Below, piece by piece: positions 37,125-47,152 of a DNA stretch of 64,000 nucleotides (positions within the stretch are counted from its first letter, which is position 1; every line of letters begins with the position of its first letter). This stretch comes from Brevibacterium daeguense (lineage in GTDB: Bacteria; Actinomycetota; Actinomycetes; Actinomycetales; Brevibacteriaceae). Below the pieces are notes generated by a model. The model did not search any database and was not told the origin of the DNA. It saw only the letters and a list, made by a program, of their open reading frames with translations. Location: the NCBI RefSeq assembly GCF_021729135.1, contig NZ_JAJTWW010000020.1:58361-122360 (forward strand). The letters run 5' to 3'. The position numbers were made by a program, and so were the translations under genes.

Positions 37125-37568
37125 CCCCTGCCGAGCGCGCTGTCGATCAGCGGTCTCCTCATCCACTGCGCGCAGGTGGTCCACGGCTGGTTGGTGACCA
37201 GCATGCGCGCCCCGGAGTTCATTCCGGTGGAGGACTATCCGCAGATCAGCGCCGAGATCGGCATCCACGGGATGTACCCGCCGGACGCGTTCCCGGAGGA
37301 CGATTCCCTGCAGGAGATCCTGGGGGTCTTCGACCGGGTGGTGGAATTCATCGATCACGCGGCCGCGGAGATCGATCTCGATGCCGAGCTGCCGAACAAC
37401 CCGCCGTGGCTGCCGGATGACGCCGCGCTCACCGGTCGCTGGGTGTGGCTGCACCTCATCACCGAGGTAGCCCGTCATGCCGGCCACGCCGATCTGATCC
37501 GCGAGGCGCTCGACGGGCAGAAGGCCGAAGAGCTCAACGAGCAGGTCGATGGCGGCGAGCGCGCCTGA
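37125..37568 (+). pseudogene. 5'-deleted DinB/DUF664 paralogue
   Basis: The reading frame from PLPSALSISGLL to LIREALDG aligns throughout with the intact DUF664 protein at 38692, but the first 41 or so residues, the start codon and the ribosome site are absent. CTGGTCTCAT stands 21 bp before the homologous codon here (37095-37104) and 165 bp before it in the intact copy (38641-38650). A 144-bp deletion therefore appears to have joined the promoter region to the coding interior. Internal ATG starts such as 37203 would give only a fragment. The remaining frame is open, so decay is recent or a shorter product is kept. Confidence 0.6.
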
Positions 37569-37586
37569 GTCGAGAGCGGCGGACGA

Positions 37587-38588
37587 TCAGCCGAGGTACA
37601 GGTCGACGTTTCGACGGAAGCGTTCGACCTCGACGTGAAAACCCGGTGGGTCCAGCACGGTGAACGGCTTCTCCAGGCCGAGCAGCAGCATGATCACCCA
37701 CTGCGGACCGGCCGCGCCGAGGACGACCTCGCATTCGTCAGCGCCCGTGGCGACGACGGTGCCGGCACGGGCGGGGATGGCGGCGGACACCTCGGCGGCG
37801 GGGGCTGCGACCCGCGCCCGCACCGTCGTCGGGTACACGGCGGCAGTCACCTGTCGGCGCACGAACTCCACCGGGTCGGGCGTCTGCCGGGGTCGGAAAT
37901 CGAAGGTCGTGATGTGGCTGCGGGTGATCCGGTCGAGCCGGAAGGTGCGCCACGCATCACGGCTGCGGTCCCAGGCCACGAGGTACCAGTGGCCGCCGAA
38001 GACGACCACGCGGTACGGCTCGACCCGGCGCTCCTCGCCCTCGCCGATCGGACCCGTGGACCCCGTGCTGCCGGGAACGGAGGACTCGGTGGCGAGCCCC
38101 CGGTAGCGCAGGTCGATGAGCCTGCGCTCGGCCACCGCCGAGGCGACCGCCGCCAGAGTGCCGATCGGCACCTCCGGCTCGTTGCCCGGGGCTGCGCTGA
38201 TCGCCTCCGTGGCCCGGTCGATGCTGGCGGCGATGGCCGGCGGAAGCACCGAGCGCAGCTTGCGGACAGCGGTTTCGACATGGGCGGTCTGCTCGCGGGC
38301 GGCGCCCGGGCCGCGGACCCCCTGACCCGCCAGGGTCCGGAGTGCGAGGGCGACCGTGAAGACCTCGTCGGGGGTGAACTGCAGAGGCGGCAGCACCGCT
38401 CCGGCGGGAGCAGCGTAGCCACCGCCCACCCCCGGTGCCGCATCGATCCGGTATCCCTGCTCGCGCAGCAGTGCGATGTCGCGCCGGACGGTGCGCACCG
38501 AGGCGCCGAGCTGCGCGGCGAGCTCCGCGGCCGACAGCTGCCTTCCGGTGGCGAGGATCGCGAGCAGGTCGAGCATCCGCGAGTTCAT
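37587..38588 (-). CDS. WYL-domain transcriptional regulator (YafY/DeoR-type HTH)
   Basis: A 333-residue regulator. The N-terminal HTH reads RMLDLLAILATGRQLSAAELAAQL with VRTVRRDIALLREQGY. The WYL domain has GGHWYLVAWDRSRDAWRTFRLDRI, and a C-terminal extension follows. WYL proteins sense small molecules or nucleic acids and often control the adjacent gene. It lies between two DUF664 paralogues and is divergent from the intact one. GACAAT lies 6 nt before the ATG, and a palindrome (38606-38630) lies just upstream, so autoregulation plus control of the divergent gene is likely. Confidence 0.88.
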   Translation of the reverse strand: MNSRMLDLLAILATGRQLSAAELAAQLGASVRTVRRDIALLREQGYRIDAAPGVGGGYAAPAGAVLPPLQFTPDEVFTVALALRTLAGQGVRGPGAAREQTAHVETAVRKLRSVLPPAIAASIDRATEAISAAPGNEPEVPIGTLAAVASAVAERRLIDLRYRGLATESSVPGSTGSTGPIGEGEERRVEPYRVVVFGGHWYLVAWDRSRDAWRTFRLDRITRSHITTFDFRPRQTPDPVEFVRRQVTAAVYPTTVRARVAAPAAEVSAAIPARAGTVVATGADECEVVLGAAGPQWVIMLLLGLEKPFTVLDPPGFHVEVERFRRNVDLYLG

Positions 38589-38594
38589 ATCTCG

Positions 38595-38630
38595 ATTGTC
38601 TCTCGATTGCGGCCAGGTTCTGACCGCAAT
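38595..38630. promoter_or_regulatory. WYL operator and leftward promoter
   Basis: ATTGCGGCCAG (38606-38616), GTT, CTGACCGCAAT (38620-38630): an 11-bp inverted repeat with one mismatch between the divergent WYL and DUF664 genes. It overlaps the spacer of a leaderless WYL promoter whose -10 box is GACAAT (complement of 38595-38600). Confidence 0.65.
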
Positions 38631-38691
38631 TGCCCGGATGCTGGTCTCATCACCGAAACGGGCATCGCCCGCCGATTCAAGGAGAGAGACC

Positions 38692-39291
38692 ATGCCGTTC
38701 TTCGCCCCCGAGATCACCACCGAGGCCGATGCCCTGCCCGCTTTCCTCCGCCAGCAGATGCAGCAGCTGCGCTCGACCGCGTTCGGGCTGTCGACCGAGC
38801 AGGCCCGGACGACGCCGCTGCCGAGCGCCCTGTCCATCAGCGGGCTGCTCGCCCATACCGCTCAGGTCGTCTACGGATGGCTGACGATGGCCCTGCGCGC
38901 TCCGGAGCGGCTGACGACCGATGAGTACATCGAGATCAACCGGCTGATCGGGCTGCACGAGATGTATTCCGGCGCCGAAGTCCCCCAGGACGCCTCGCTG
39001 GATGAGATGCTCGTGATCTTCGACCGGGTCGTCGACTTCATCGCGGAGGCCGCGCCGCGGATCGATCTCGCGGTCGAGCTCCCGAAACCGGTGAGCCCGT
39101 GGATGCCGGAGGACCACTCCGCGAACGGCCGCTGGGTGTGGCTGCACCTCATCGCGGAGGTCGGTCGGCATGCCGGGCATGCCGACCTGATCCGCGAGGC
39201 GATCGACGGGAAGATCTCCTATGAGCTCAACTTCCTGGTCGACGGCGGCACCGAGGAGGAGTGGCAGGAGCAGGACGCCGCCTGGAGCTGA
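38692..39291 (+). CDS. DinB-superfamily protein, DUF664 type
   Basis: A 199-residue protein with the DUF664 C-terminal signature VWLHLIAEVGRHAGHADLIREAIDG, whose His residues match the metal-binding set of the DinB/YfiT four-helix fold. Related actinobacterial proteins include mycothiol- or bacillithiol-dependent transferases, but many are unassigned. AAGGAG precedes the ATG. It is divergent from the WYL regulator and probably controlled by it through the palindrome at 38606-38630. Confidence 0.85.
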   Translation: MPFFAPEITTEADALPAFLRQQMQQLRSTAFGLSTEQARTTPLPSALSISGLLAHTAQVVYGWLTMALRAPERLTTDEYIEINRLIGLHEMYSGAEVPQDASLDEMLVIFDRVVDFIAEAAPRIDLAVELPKPVSPWMPEDHSANGRWVWLHLIAEVGRHAGHADLIREAIDGKISYELNFLVDGGTEEEWQEQDAAWS

Positions 39292-39321
39292 GCGGGCGGC
39301 GGCCCGGCAGCTGAAGTCCCC

Positions 39322-40953
39322 TCAGGCCGCCTGCAGCACGCGGGCGCGGCGATCGACGAGGAACCGGAGGTAGGCGGGCGTGGTGAGGAAGTCCTGGAAC
39401 TCCTCGCCGAGCGCCGTCTCCCGGAAGATCTCCACCGCATCGCAGTAGTGGTCGGCGGGGTGCCGCCGGATGGTGGCGAGCTCCTCGGCGAGGCAGCGCT
39501 CGACCATCGTGCGGGTGAGCTTCCGGCCGTCGGCCAGCCGGACGCCGTGGTGCACCCATTGCCAGATCTGACCGCGGGAGATCTCCGCGGTCGCCGCGTC
39601 CTCCATGAGGTTGTCCAGCGCGACCGCTCCCGTGCCGTCCAGCCAGGCATTGAGGTAGCCGAGCGCCACTCGGATGTTGGCGCGCACTCCGGCCTCGGTC
39701 GGCGTCTGCGAGATCCCCTCCATGCTGAGCAGATCGGCGGCGGAGACGTTGACGTCCTCACGCTGCCGGGCGACCTGATTCGGCCGCTCGCCCAACACCT
39801 CGGCGAAGGCCTCCTGCGCCACCGGGATGAGGTCCGGGTGCGCGACCCACGAGCCGTCGAAGCCGGCCGCGGCCTCGCGTCGCTTGTCGGCGCGCACCTG
39901 GGCGAAGGCATTCTCGGTGACCTCGGGCTCACTGCGATTCGGGATGAAGGCGCTCATCCCGCCGATCGCATGGGCTCCTCGCCGGTGACAGGTCTGCACG
40001 AGGAGTTCGGTGTATGCGCGCATGAACGGCACCGTCATCGTCACCTCGGAGCGGTCGGGCAGCACGAACTCGCGATGGTTCCGGAAGTTCTTGATCATCG
40101 AGAAGATGTAGTCCCACCGCCCGGCGTTGAGGCCGGCGGCGTGCTCCCGCAGCTCCCAGAGGATCTCCTCCATCTGGAACGCAGCCGTGATGGTCTCGAT
40201 CAGCACGGTGGCGCGCACGGTCCCCTGCGGGATCCCGAGGCGGTCCTGGGCGAACACGAACACGTCGTTCCACAGCCGCGCCTCACGTGCGGCCTCCAAC
40301 TTGGCGAGGTAGAAGTAGGGGCCGCGGCCGGACGCGATGAGCTCCTCGGCGTTGTGGAAGAAGAACAGCCCGAAGTCGACGAGCGCACCCGAGGCGGAGA
40401 CCTCGGTGCCATGATCATCGATCCACCGCAGATGCTTCTCCGGCAAGTGCCAGCCGCGCGGGCGCACGACGATGGTGGGCGGGGTGGGATTGGTGATGCG
40501 GTACTGCTTGCCCGTGGCAGGATGCGTGTATTCGAGCCGCCCTCTCACGGCACGGGTCAGGTTGCCGATGCCGCCGACGATGTTGTCCCACGTGGGCGAA
40601 GTCGCGTCCTCGAGGTCAGCCAGCCACACCAGGGCCGGGGAGTTGAGCGCGTTGATCGCCATCCGCGCGGAGACCGGGCCGGTGATCTCGACCCGGCGGT
40701 CCTCCAGACCCGGAGCGCCGGCGCTGCCGGCGACCTGCCAGTCCGCGTCCTCGCGAATGTGGCGGGTCTCGTCCTTGAATGTGGGGAGTCTGCCGGAGTC
40801 GATCGCTGCGCGCCGGACCTCGCGGGCGGAGAGGAGCTCACGGCGGCGGCTGTGGAACTGCTCATGCAGCGCGGCAACGAACTCGAGCGCGGGGGCGGTG
40901 AGGATCTCGGAGTATCCGGGCTTCATCGGGCCGGTGATCATCATGCGGGACAT
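39322..40953 (-). CDS. aceB: malate synthase A
   Basis: The second glyoxylate-shunt enzyme, condensing glyoxylate and acetyl-CoA to malate. 543 residues, the size of isoform A. Motifs are LVWLADLEDATSPTWDN, RPRGWHLPEKH, ATVLIETITAAFQMEEIL and GRWDYIFSMIKNF, with the catalytic Asp expected in the later SMEGISQTPTEAG region. AGGAG lies 9 nt before the ATG at 40953; an upstream ATG at 40962 is too close to it. It lies downstream of aceA, but two strong hairpins separate them. Confidence 0.96.
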   Translation of the reverse strand: MSRMMITGPMKPGYSEILTAPALEFVAALHEQFHSRRRELLSAREVRRAAIDSGRLPTFKDETRHIREDADWQVAGSAGAPGLEDRRVEITGPVSARMAINALNSPALVWLADLEDATSPTWDNIVGGIGNLTRAVRGRLEYTHPATGKQYRITNPTPPTIVVRPRGWHLPEKHLRWIDDHGTEVSASGALVDFGLFFFHNAEELIASGRGPYFYLAKLEAAREARLWNDVFVFAQDRLGIPQGTVRATVLIETITAAFQMEEILWELREHAAGLNAGRWDYIFSMIKNFRNHREFVLPDRSEVTMTVPFMRAYTELLVQTCHRRGAHAIGGMSAFIPNRSEPEVTENAFAQVRADKRREAAAGFDGSWVAHPDLIPVAQEAFAEVLGERPNQVARQREDVNVSAADLLSMEGISQTPTEAGVRANIRVALGYLNAWLDGTGAVALDNLMEDAATAEISRGQIWQWVHHGVRLADGRKLTRTMVERCLAEELATIRRHPADHYCDAVEIFRETALGEEFQDFLTTPAYLRFLVDRRARVLQAA

Positions 40954-40981
40954 CGGAAACATCTCCTGAGAAGTGAAGTAC

Positions 40982-41013
40982 GATGCCCGGCACCGGCTCA
41001 GGTGCCGGGCATC
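40982..41013 (-). terminator. strong hairpin between aceA and aceB (second)
   Basis: GATGCCCGGCACC and GGTGCCGGGCATC form a perfect 13-bp stem with a 6-nt loop, 29 bp before aceB. Confidence 0.75.
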
Positions 41014-41025
41014 GCGTGTCGTGGC

Positions 41026-41067
41026 CGCCTCGGGCGCGGGAAACCCCTGAAACCCGCGCCCGAGGCG
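41026..41067 (-). terminator. strong hairpin between aceA and aceB (first)
   Basis: CGCCTCGGGCGCGGG and CCCGCGCCCGAGGCG form a perfect 15-bp stem with a 12-nt loop, 21 bp after the aceA stop codon. Further arms CGTGTC and GACACG could extend it. Confidence 0.8.
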
Positions 41068-41088
41068 ACACGTCTGGTGGGGAAGCCC

Positions 41089-42375
<1,287 letters not shown>

Positions 42376-42650
42376 TGCAATCACTCCTGTGCTTCGGGGT
42401 TGAACGGATCGGCTCGGTCTCTCCGGGCCGTCCCGGTGGTGCGAAGGCGGCGACATCACCGGCTTCCTCGGCGCCTCCGGCCGCGGCTCCTGCGGTGAGC
42501 AGGACCACTGCTTTTCGGCTGTGACAGCAGTCTTGCGCCTCTGCAAGCAGTGCAGAAGAGGTTTCTCGATAGAAGATCTGCCGGATTTCTGCGGGACGGA
42601 AATCTGCTGGTTCTGTAGCGTCGGTCACACCGGTGTGGCATAGTTGGCCC
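42376..42650. promoter_or_regulatory. aceA-ramB divergent control region
   Basis: No gene is seen. It holds a perfect 12-bp palindrome CACACCGGTGTG (42626-42637) and an inverted repeat CTTGC-N6-GCAAG (42532-42547) beside a CTGCA-N5-TGCAG pair. A possible -10 box CATAGT (42639-42644) lies 6 nt before the ramB ATG. RamB sites in corynebacteria contain TTTGCAAA-like cores, and the GCAAG repeats are the nearest match. Confidence 0.45.
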
Positions 42651-44144
42651 ATGATCGAGACCATGTCCCACGCCATCGCCGGCGGCGGCACCCTGGCTGC
42701 CGCCCGGACCAAGGCGGAGCCCCCTGTCACCGACGCGCTGAGCATCGGGCGCAAGGTCCGCCACTATCGCACTTCCGCCGGGCTCACCCTGGAGCAGCTG
42801 GGACATGCTGTCGGGCGGGCGGCCTCACAGATCTCGGCGATCGAGAACGGCAAGCGGGAGCCGTCCCTGTCGATGCTCAGCGCGCTGGCCACAGCCCTGA
42901 ACACCTCGGCGGAGTCGCTGCTCGACCCGGCCCCGCTGGACGCCAGGCAGGCGCTGGAGCTGGAGGCGGAGCGGGCGCAGTCCTCAGCGCTGTACTCCTC
43001 GCTGGACCTGCCGCAGGTCCGGGTCAAGTCGCTGCCGCAGGACGCGCTGGAGGCGATCGTCGGGCTGCAGCGGCAGCTGAAGTCGATGGTCGAGCGGCGA
43101 GCCGCCACCCCGGAGGAGGCGCGGCGGGCCAACAAGCGGCTGCGCGAGGAGATGCGGGCGCGCAACAACTACTTCGCCGAGCTCGAGGCGCAGGCCGGCG
43201 AGGTGCTGGATGTGATCGGCTACGAGGACGGGCCGCTCAGCCAGCGGCAGGCGGCCCGGATCGCCGCGCACCTGGGCTTCAGCCTCCACTACGTGTCGGA
43301 CCTGCCGAAGTCCACCCGCTCGGTGACGGACACCCGCAACCGCCGGCTGTACCTGTCCAACGAGGACGCGGCCGGACACGATCCGCGCTCGCACCTGCTG
43401 ACCGCGCTGGCCTCGCATCTGCTGGGTCACGCTCCGCCGGCGGACTACGGCGACTTCCTCGCCCAGCGGGTCGAGGCGAACTACCTCGCGGCCGCACTGC
43501 TGCTGCCGGAGCGGGCCGCCGTGTCCTTCCTCGCGGAGGCGAAGAAGAATCGCAGGATTTCGATCGAGGAGCTGCGCGACCTGTTCGGGGTGAGCTATGA
43601 GACCGCCGCGCACCGGTTCACGAACCTCGCCACGGAGCACTTCGATCTTCCGGTCCACTTCATGAAGGTGCACGTGTCCGGAACCGTGCACAAGGCGTAC
43701 TCGAACGACGGGCTGCCCTTCCCCACCGACCCGCTGGGCGCGATCGAGGGCCAGTACGCCTGCAAGCGGTTCACCTCGCGGGCGGTGTACCAGGTCTCGG
43801 ATCGGTTCAGCCCGTACTTCCAGTACACGGACACCCCTGCGGGCACCTACTGGTGCACGGCGCGGGTGCTGCCCGGCGGCGGCGACTTCTCCGTGAGTGT
43901 GGGCGTGCCGTTCGCCCACGTGAAGTGGTTCGAGGGGCGGGAGACGATGAAGCGCTCCGAGTCCCGGTGCCCCGATCCCACCTGTTGCCGTCGGGCCCCC
44001 GGGGAGCTGGAGGACAAGTGGGCCGAGGCGTCCTGGCCTGCCGCCCGCACCCACGCCTCGCTGCTGGCCGCGGTCCCGCCGGGAGTGTTCCCCGGCGTGG
44101 ACACTACCGAGGTGTACCAGTTCCTGGAGCGGCACTCGGGGTAG
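42651..44144 (+). CDS. ramB: RamB-type regulator of acetate/glyoxylate metabolism
   Basis: A 497-residue regulator. An XRE-type HTH (about 20-80: VRHYRTSAGLTLEQLGHAVG, ISAIENGKREPSLSML) is followed by an IrrE/DUF955 domain and a DUF2083 C-terminal region with the CPDPTCCRR cysteine cluster. In Corynebacterium, RamB represses aceA/aceB on glucose and helps switch them with carbon source. The position divergent from aceA supports the name. The metalloprotease HExxH of IrrE is degenerate here (HLLGH). ATG at 42651 is preferred; GTG at 42633 is possible. Confidence 0.87.
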   Translation: MIETMSHAIAGGGTLAAARTKAEPPVTDALSIGRKVRHYRTSAGLTLEQLGHAVGRAASQISAIENGKREPSLSMLSALATALNTSAESLLDPAPLDARQALELEAERAQSSALYSSLDLPQVRVKSLPQDALEAIVGLQRQLKSMVERRAATPEEARRANKRLREEMRARNNYFAELEAQAGEVLDVIGYEDGPLSQRQAARIAAHLGFSLHYVSDLPKSTRSVTDTRNRRLYLSNEDAAGHDPRSHLLTALASHLLGHAPPADYGDFLAQRVEANYLAAALLLPERAAVSFLAEAKKNRRISIEELRDLFGVSYETAAHRFTNLATEHFDLPVHFMKVHVSGTVHKAYSNDGLPFPTDPLGAIEGQYACKRFTSRAVYQVSDRFSPYFQYTDTPAGTYWCTARVLPGGGDFSVSVGVPFAHVKWFEGRETMKRSESRCPDPTCCRRAPGELEDKWAEASWPAARTHASLLAAVPPGVFPGVDTTEVYQFLERHSG

Positions 44145-44202
44145 TTCACGATAGGTTGAGGGTGACACTGATCAGCACTGTTCCCCGGACGAAGGAGTCC
44201 TC

Positions 44203-45006
44203 ATGCCCATCGAATTCGCCTCCCGCTCGATCGCCGGCTCGACCGCCGTCATCACCGGCGCCGCCAGCGGCATGGGTCGGGCCACTGCCCTGCTCTTCGC
44301 CTCGGAGGGCGCCCGGGTGGTGCTCGCGGACCGCAGCGCCGAGCAGCTGACCGATGTGGCGCGGGAGGTGGAGGAGCTGGGCGCAACCGGCGGTGATGCG
44401 GCACAGGTGCTCGCCGTCGAGTGCGATGTGCGGCAGCCTGCCGATCTGGAGAAGCTGGTCACGGCGGCCGTCGACCGGTTCGGCGGCATCGACCTGCTGG
44501 TCAACAACGCCGGCGTCTCGCGGCGGAACAATGTCACCGAGCAGAGCGACGAGGAGTTCGAGGACGTCTGGCAGGAGGTCCTCGACATCAACCTCACCGC
44601 CCATGTGCGGCTGGTGCGTTCGGCCCTGCCCCACCTCAAGGCATCGGACGCAGGGCGCATCGTCAACATCGCCTCCACCGAGGCGCTCGTGTCGCAGGCA
44701 GGCCTGATCAGCTATTCGGCGTCCAAGAGCGGCGTCGTCGGGATCACCCGCAGCATGGCCATCGAGCTCGCGGAGTTCGGGATCACGGCCAACGCGATCT
44801 GCCCGGGGCCGATCGAGACCGGGATGACGAGCAAGTACCCCGAGGAGGCCAAGGCGAAGTACGCCCGCCGCCGGGTGCCGATGCGCCGCTACGGCCGGCC
44901 CGAGGAGGTCGCGCAGATGACGCTCAACCTGTGCCTGCCGGCGTCGAGCTACGTCACCGGAACCGTGATCCCCGTCGACGGCGGGATGTCGATGTTCCAC
45001 GTCTGA
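44203..45006 (+). CDS. short-chain dehydrogenase/reductase
   Basis: A 267-residue SDR of the classical FabG-like kind. It has the coenzyme motif TGAASGMGRATA, NNAG, and the catalytic YSASKSG with the preceding Ser in IASTEALVS. C-terminal GTVIPVDGGMSM is typical. The substrate is not predictable. AGGAG precedes the ATG. It follows ramB in the same direction after 58 bp and ends at a bidirectional hairpin. Confidence 0.88.
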   Translation: MPIEFASRSIAGSTAVITGAASGMGRATALLFASEGARVVLADRSAEQLTDVAREVEELGATGGDAAQVLAVECDVRQPADLEKLVTAAVDRFGGIDLLVNNAGVSRRNNVTEQSDEEFEDVWQEVLDINLTAHVRLVRSALPHLKASDAGRIVNIASTEALVSQAGLISYSASKSGVVGITRSMAIELAEFGITANAICPGPIETGMTSKYPEEAKAKYARRRVPMRRYGRPEEVAQMTLNLCLPASSYVTGTVIPVDGGMSMFHV

Positions 45007-45025
45007 GGCCGAACCCGGGAACGAC

Positions 45026-45093
45026 GTCACACTGTGAGGCGCCGGCGTAGTCGGGAACGGCGCGGTTCCCGGTCACGCCGTGAGGCGCCGGCG
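45026..45093. repeat. 46-bp spaced duplication of the hydrolase gene end
   Basis: The last 21 or so bp of the hydrolase gene (45072-45093, ending in GTGAGGCGCCGGCG) recur at 45026-45047 in the intergenic gap with only two changes. This suggests a small local duplication. Confidence 0.75.
45052..45071. terminator. bidirectional hairpin between convergent genes
   Basis: CGGGAAC and GTTCCCG form a perfect 7-bp stem with a 6-nt loop, placed between the SDR and the leftward hydrolase gene. Confidence 0.6.
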
Positions 45094-45627
45094 CACCTCC
45101 GCCGTGGTCACGAGCTCGATCTGGGGACCGAAGAGGCTCATCACGTGCAGCGCTGCCCGGCCGTTCTCCGCGGTCGAGTGCGCGCACGCATCCTCGACGA
45201 CCAGCGTGCGGACCCCGGCGTCGGCGGCCGCCAGCGCCGTCGAGATCACGCAGCAGTCGGTCGACACTCCGGTGAGCACCATATGCGGTTCCGGGCCCAG
45301 GCGGGCTGCCAGCGCCTCGCCCCACTTCCCGAAGGTCGGCTCTTCGACCGGCGGGTGCGGGGACAGCTCGGCGGCACCGGCGACGAGGTCGTACAGCGGG
45401 TTGTCCGCCGCCACGTCCGCGAACGGCCACTCCCGGAAGTAGTCGCCCCACGCGGTGGCCCGGTCGGCGGTCGGCAGCCAGCGCGTCACGGTCACCCGGC
45501 CGTCGAACAGGGGCGCGAGCTCGCGGATCCTGGCGAACGCCTCGGGGAAGAACGGCGAACCCCACGCGGAGTCCGGGGACGCGAAGATGTGCTGCGGGTC
45601 GATGACGACCAGGTGCGGCCGGCTCAT
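45073..45627 (-). CDS. isochorismatase-like cysteine hydrolase
   Basis: A 184-residue cysteine hydrolase. The catalytic triad is visible: Asp10 (VVIDPQ), Lys101 (TFGKWG) and Cys126 (STDCCVISTAL). Relatives include nicotinamidase, N-carbamoylsarcosine amidase and ureidoacrylate amidase. The start overlaps the stop of the NCS1 permease by 4 nt, so it probably hydrolyses the amide or ureide which that permease imports. Confidence 0.85.
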   Translation of the reverse strand: MSRPHLVVIDPQHIFASPDSAWGSPFFPEAFARIRELAPLFDGRVTVTRWLPTADRATAWGDYFREWPFADVAADNPLYDLVAGAAELSPHPPVEEPTFGKWGEALAARLGPEPHMVLTGVSTDCCVISTALAAADAGVRTLVVEDACAHSTAENGRAALHVMSLFGPQIELVTTAEVRRRLTA

Positions 45628-47102
45628 GCCCCGGCACCCGCCTCGGCGTTGTCCCGGAGTACGCGCGCGGCCTGCTCCTGCCGGCGGATGGTCGGCCGGC
45701 GCAGGATCAGGGTGGCGACGAAGGACAGGACGAGCGCCAGCAGCACCCCGAGGTTGGCGTACGCCCAGGTGCCGTCGCGGCCGCCGACTGCCGGGAGCAG
45801 ATAGCCCTGCCAGTTGTTCCACGCCGCTTCCTCGGCGAACTGGTTGATGACCAGCCCCCAGCCGAGCACCGAGGCGACGGCCATGGTGATGAGGCTCGTC
45901 CAGTCGAAGGCCCGGTAGACGCCGTCCGGGTTGAACAGCGAGGGCTCGTGGTAATCCTCGCGGCGGGTGAGGATGTCGGCGATGAGGATGCCCGCCCAGG
46001 CGGCCAGCGGCACGCCCAGGGTGATGAGGAAGCTCTGGAAGGGCCCGAGGAAGTCCTGGGCGAAGAAGACCACCCAGATCGTGCCGATCGTCAGGATGAT
46101 GCCGTCGATCCCGGCGGCGAGCGGTCGCGGGATGCTGATGCCCAGACTCAGCAGCGTCAGGCCCGAGGAGTAGATGCCCAGCACAGCGCCGGACACCAGC
46201 GCCAGCAGTGCGGTGATCCAGAACGGGATGAGCGCCCAGGTGGGCAGCAGCACGGCCAGCGTGCCGACGGGGTCGGCGGCGACCGCCTCGAGCAGGGCCG
46301 GGTCGGAGCCGCCGAGCAGCAGGCCGACGGTGACGAGGATGACCGGGGCGGCCGAGCCGCCGATCGTGTTCCACAGCACGATCGAGCCGTCCGAGGCGGA
46401 GCGCTTCTGATAGCGGGACCAGTCGGCGGCGATGTTGATCCAGCCGAGCCCGAAGCCGGTCATCACCATGACGAGCGCGCCGATCATCTGCTGCACCGAG
46501 CCGTTCGGCAGCGACATCACTGCGGCGAAGTCGATGTGCGGGATCACGAGGATGATGTAGAGGATCGTGATGATGCCGGTCACCCAGGTCAGCACCGACT
46601 GCAGCTTCATGATCGTGTGGTAGCCGAGCACGGAGGCGGTGACGATGATGCCGGCGACCACGATCGCGGCGATCACCCGGACCCAGGTGCCGTCGGCCCA
46701 GCCGAGGGTCTGGAACACCGTCGCGGTGGCCAGCACCGCGGTGATCGCCAGGAAGGTCTCCCAGCCGATCGAGGTCAGCCAGGACACGATGCCGGGCACC
46801 TTCTGGCCGTGGACGCCGAACGCCGCCCGCGACAGGATCATGGTCGGCGCGCTCCCGCGCTTGCCCGCGATCGCGATCAGCCCGCAGAGGAAGAACGAGA
46901 CGACGATGCCGATGACGGCGACGATGGTGGCCTGCCAGAAGGAGATGCCGAAGCCGAGCACCCACGGCCCGTAGCTCATGCCGAACACGGAGACGTTCGC
47001 GGCGAACCAGGGCCAGAACAGGTCGGAGGGTCTGGCCGTGCGCTGCGAGTCCTCGACGATCTCGATGCCGGTCATCTCGATGAGGGGTGCGTTGTCAGCC
47101 AT
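45624..47102 (-). CDS. NCS1-family nucleobase/hydantoin permease
   Basis: A 492-residue transporter with about twelve membrane helices and NCS1 motifs: FWPWFAANVSVFGMSYGPWVLGFG near the start, and a central GFGLGWINIAADWSRYQ. Family members carry cytosine, purines, allantoin, hydantoins or thiamine precursors with protons or sodium. AGGGA precedes the ATG. Coupling to the cysteine hydrolase suggests nitrogen salvage. Confidence 0.9.
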   Translation of the reverse strand: MADNAPLIEMTGIEIVEDSQRTARPSDLFWPWFAANVSVFGMSYGPWVLGFGISFWQATIVAVIGIVVSFFLCGLIAIAGKRGSAPTMILSRAAFGVHGQKVPGIVSWLTSIGWETFLAITAVLATATVFQTLGWADGTWVRVIAAIVVAGIIVTASVLGYHTIMKLQSVLTWVTGIITILYIILVIPHIDFAAVMSLPNGSVQQMIGALVMVMTGFGLGWINIAADWSRYQKRSASDGSIVLWNTIGGSAAPVILVTVGLLLGGSDPALLEAVAADPVGTLAVLLPTWALIPFWITALLALVSGAVLGIYSSGLTLLSLGISIPRPLAAGIDGIILTIGTIWVVFFAQDFLGPFQSFLITLGVPLAAWAGILIADILTRREDYHEPSLFNPDGVYRAFDWTSLITMAVASVLGWGLVINQFAEEAAWNNWQGYLLPAVGGRDGTWAYANLGVLLALVLSFVATLILRRPTIRRQEQAARVLRDNAEAGAGA

Positions 47103-47152
47103 GATCGTCCCTGTCCGTCGACTCCGCCGTGGCCGTTCACGGCGTGCTTCCA

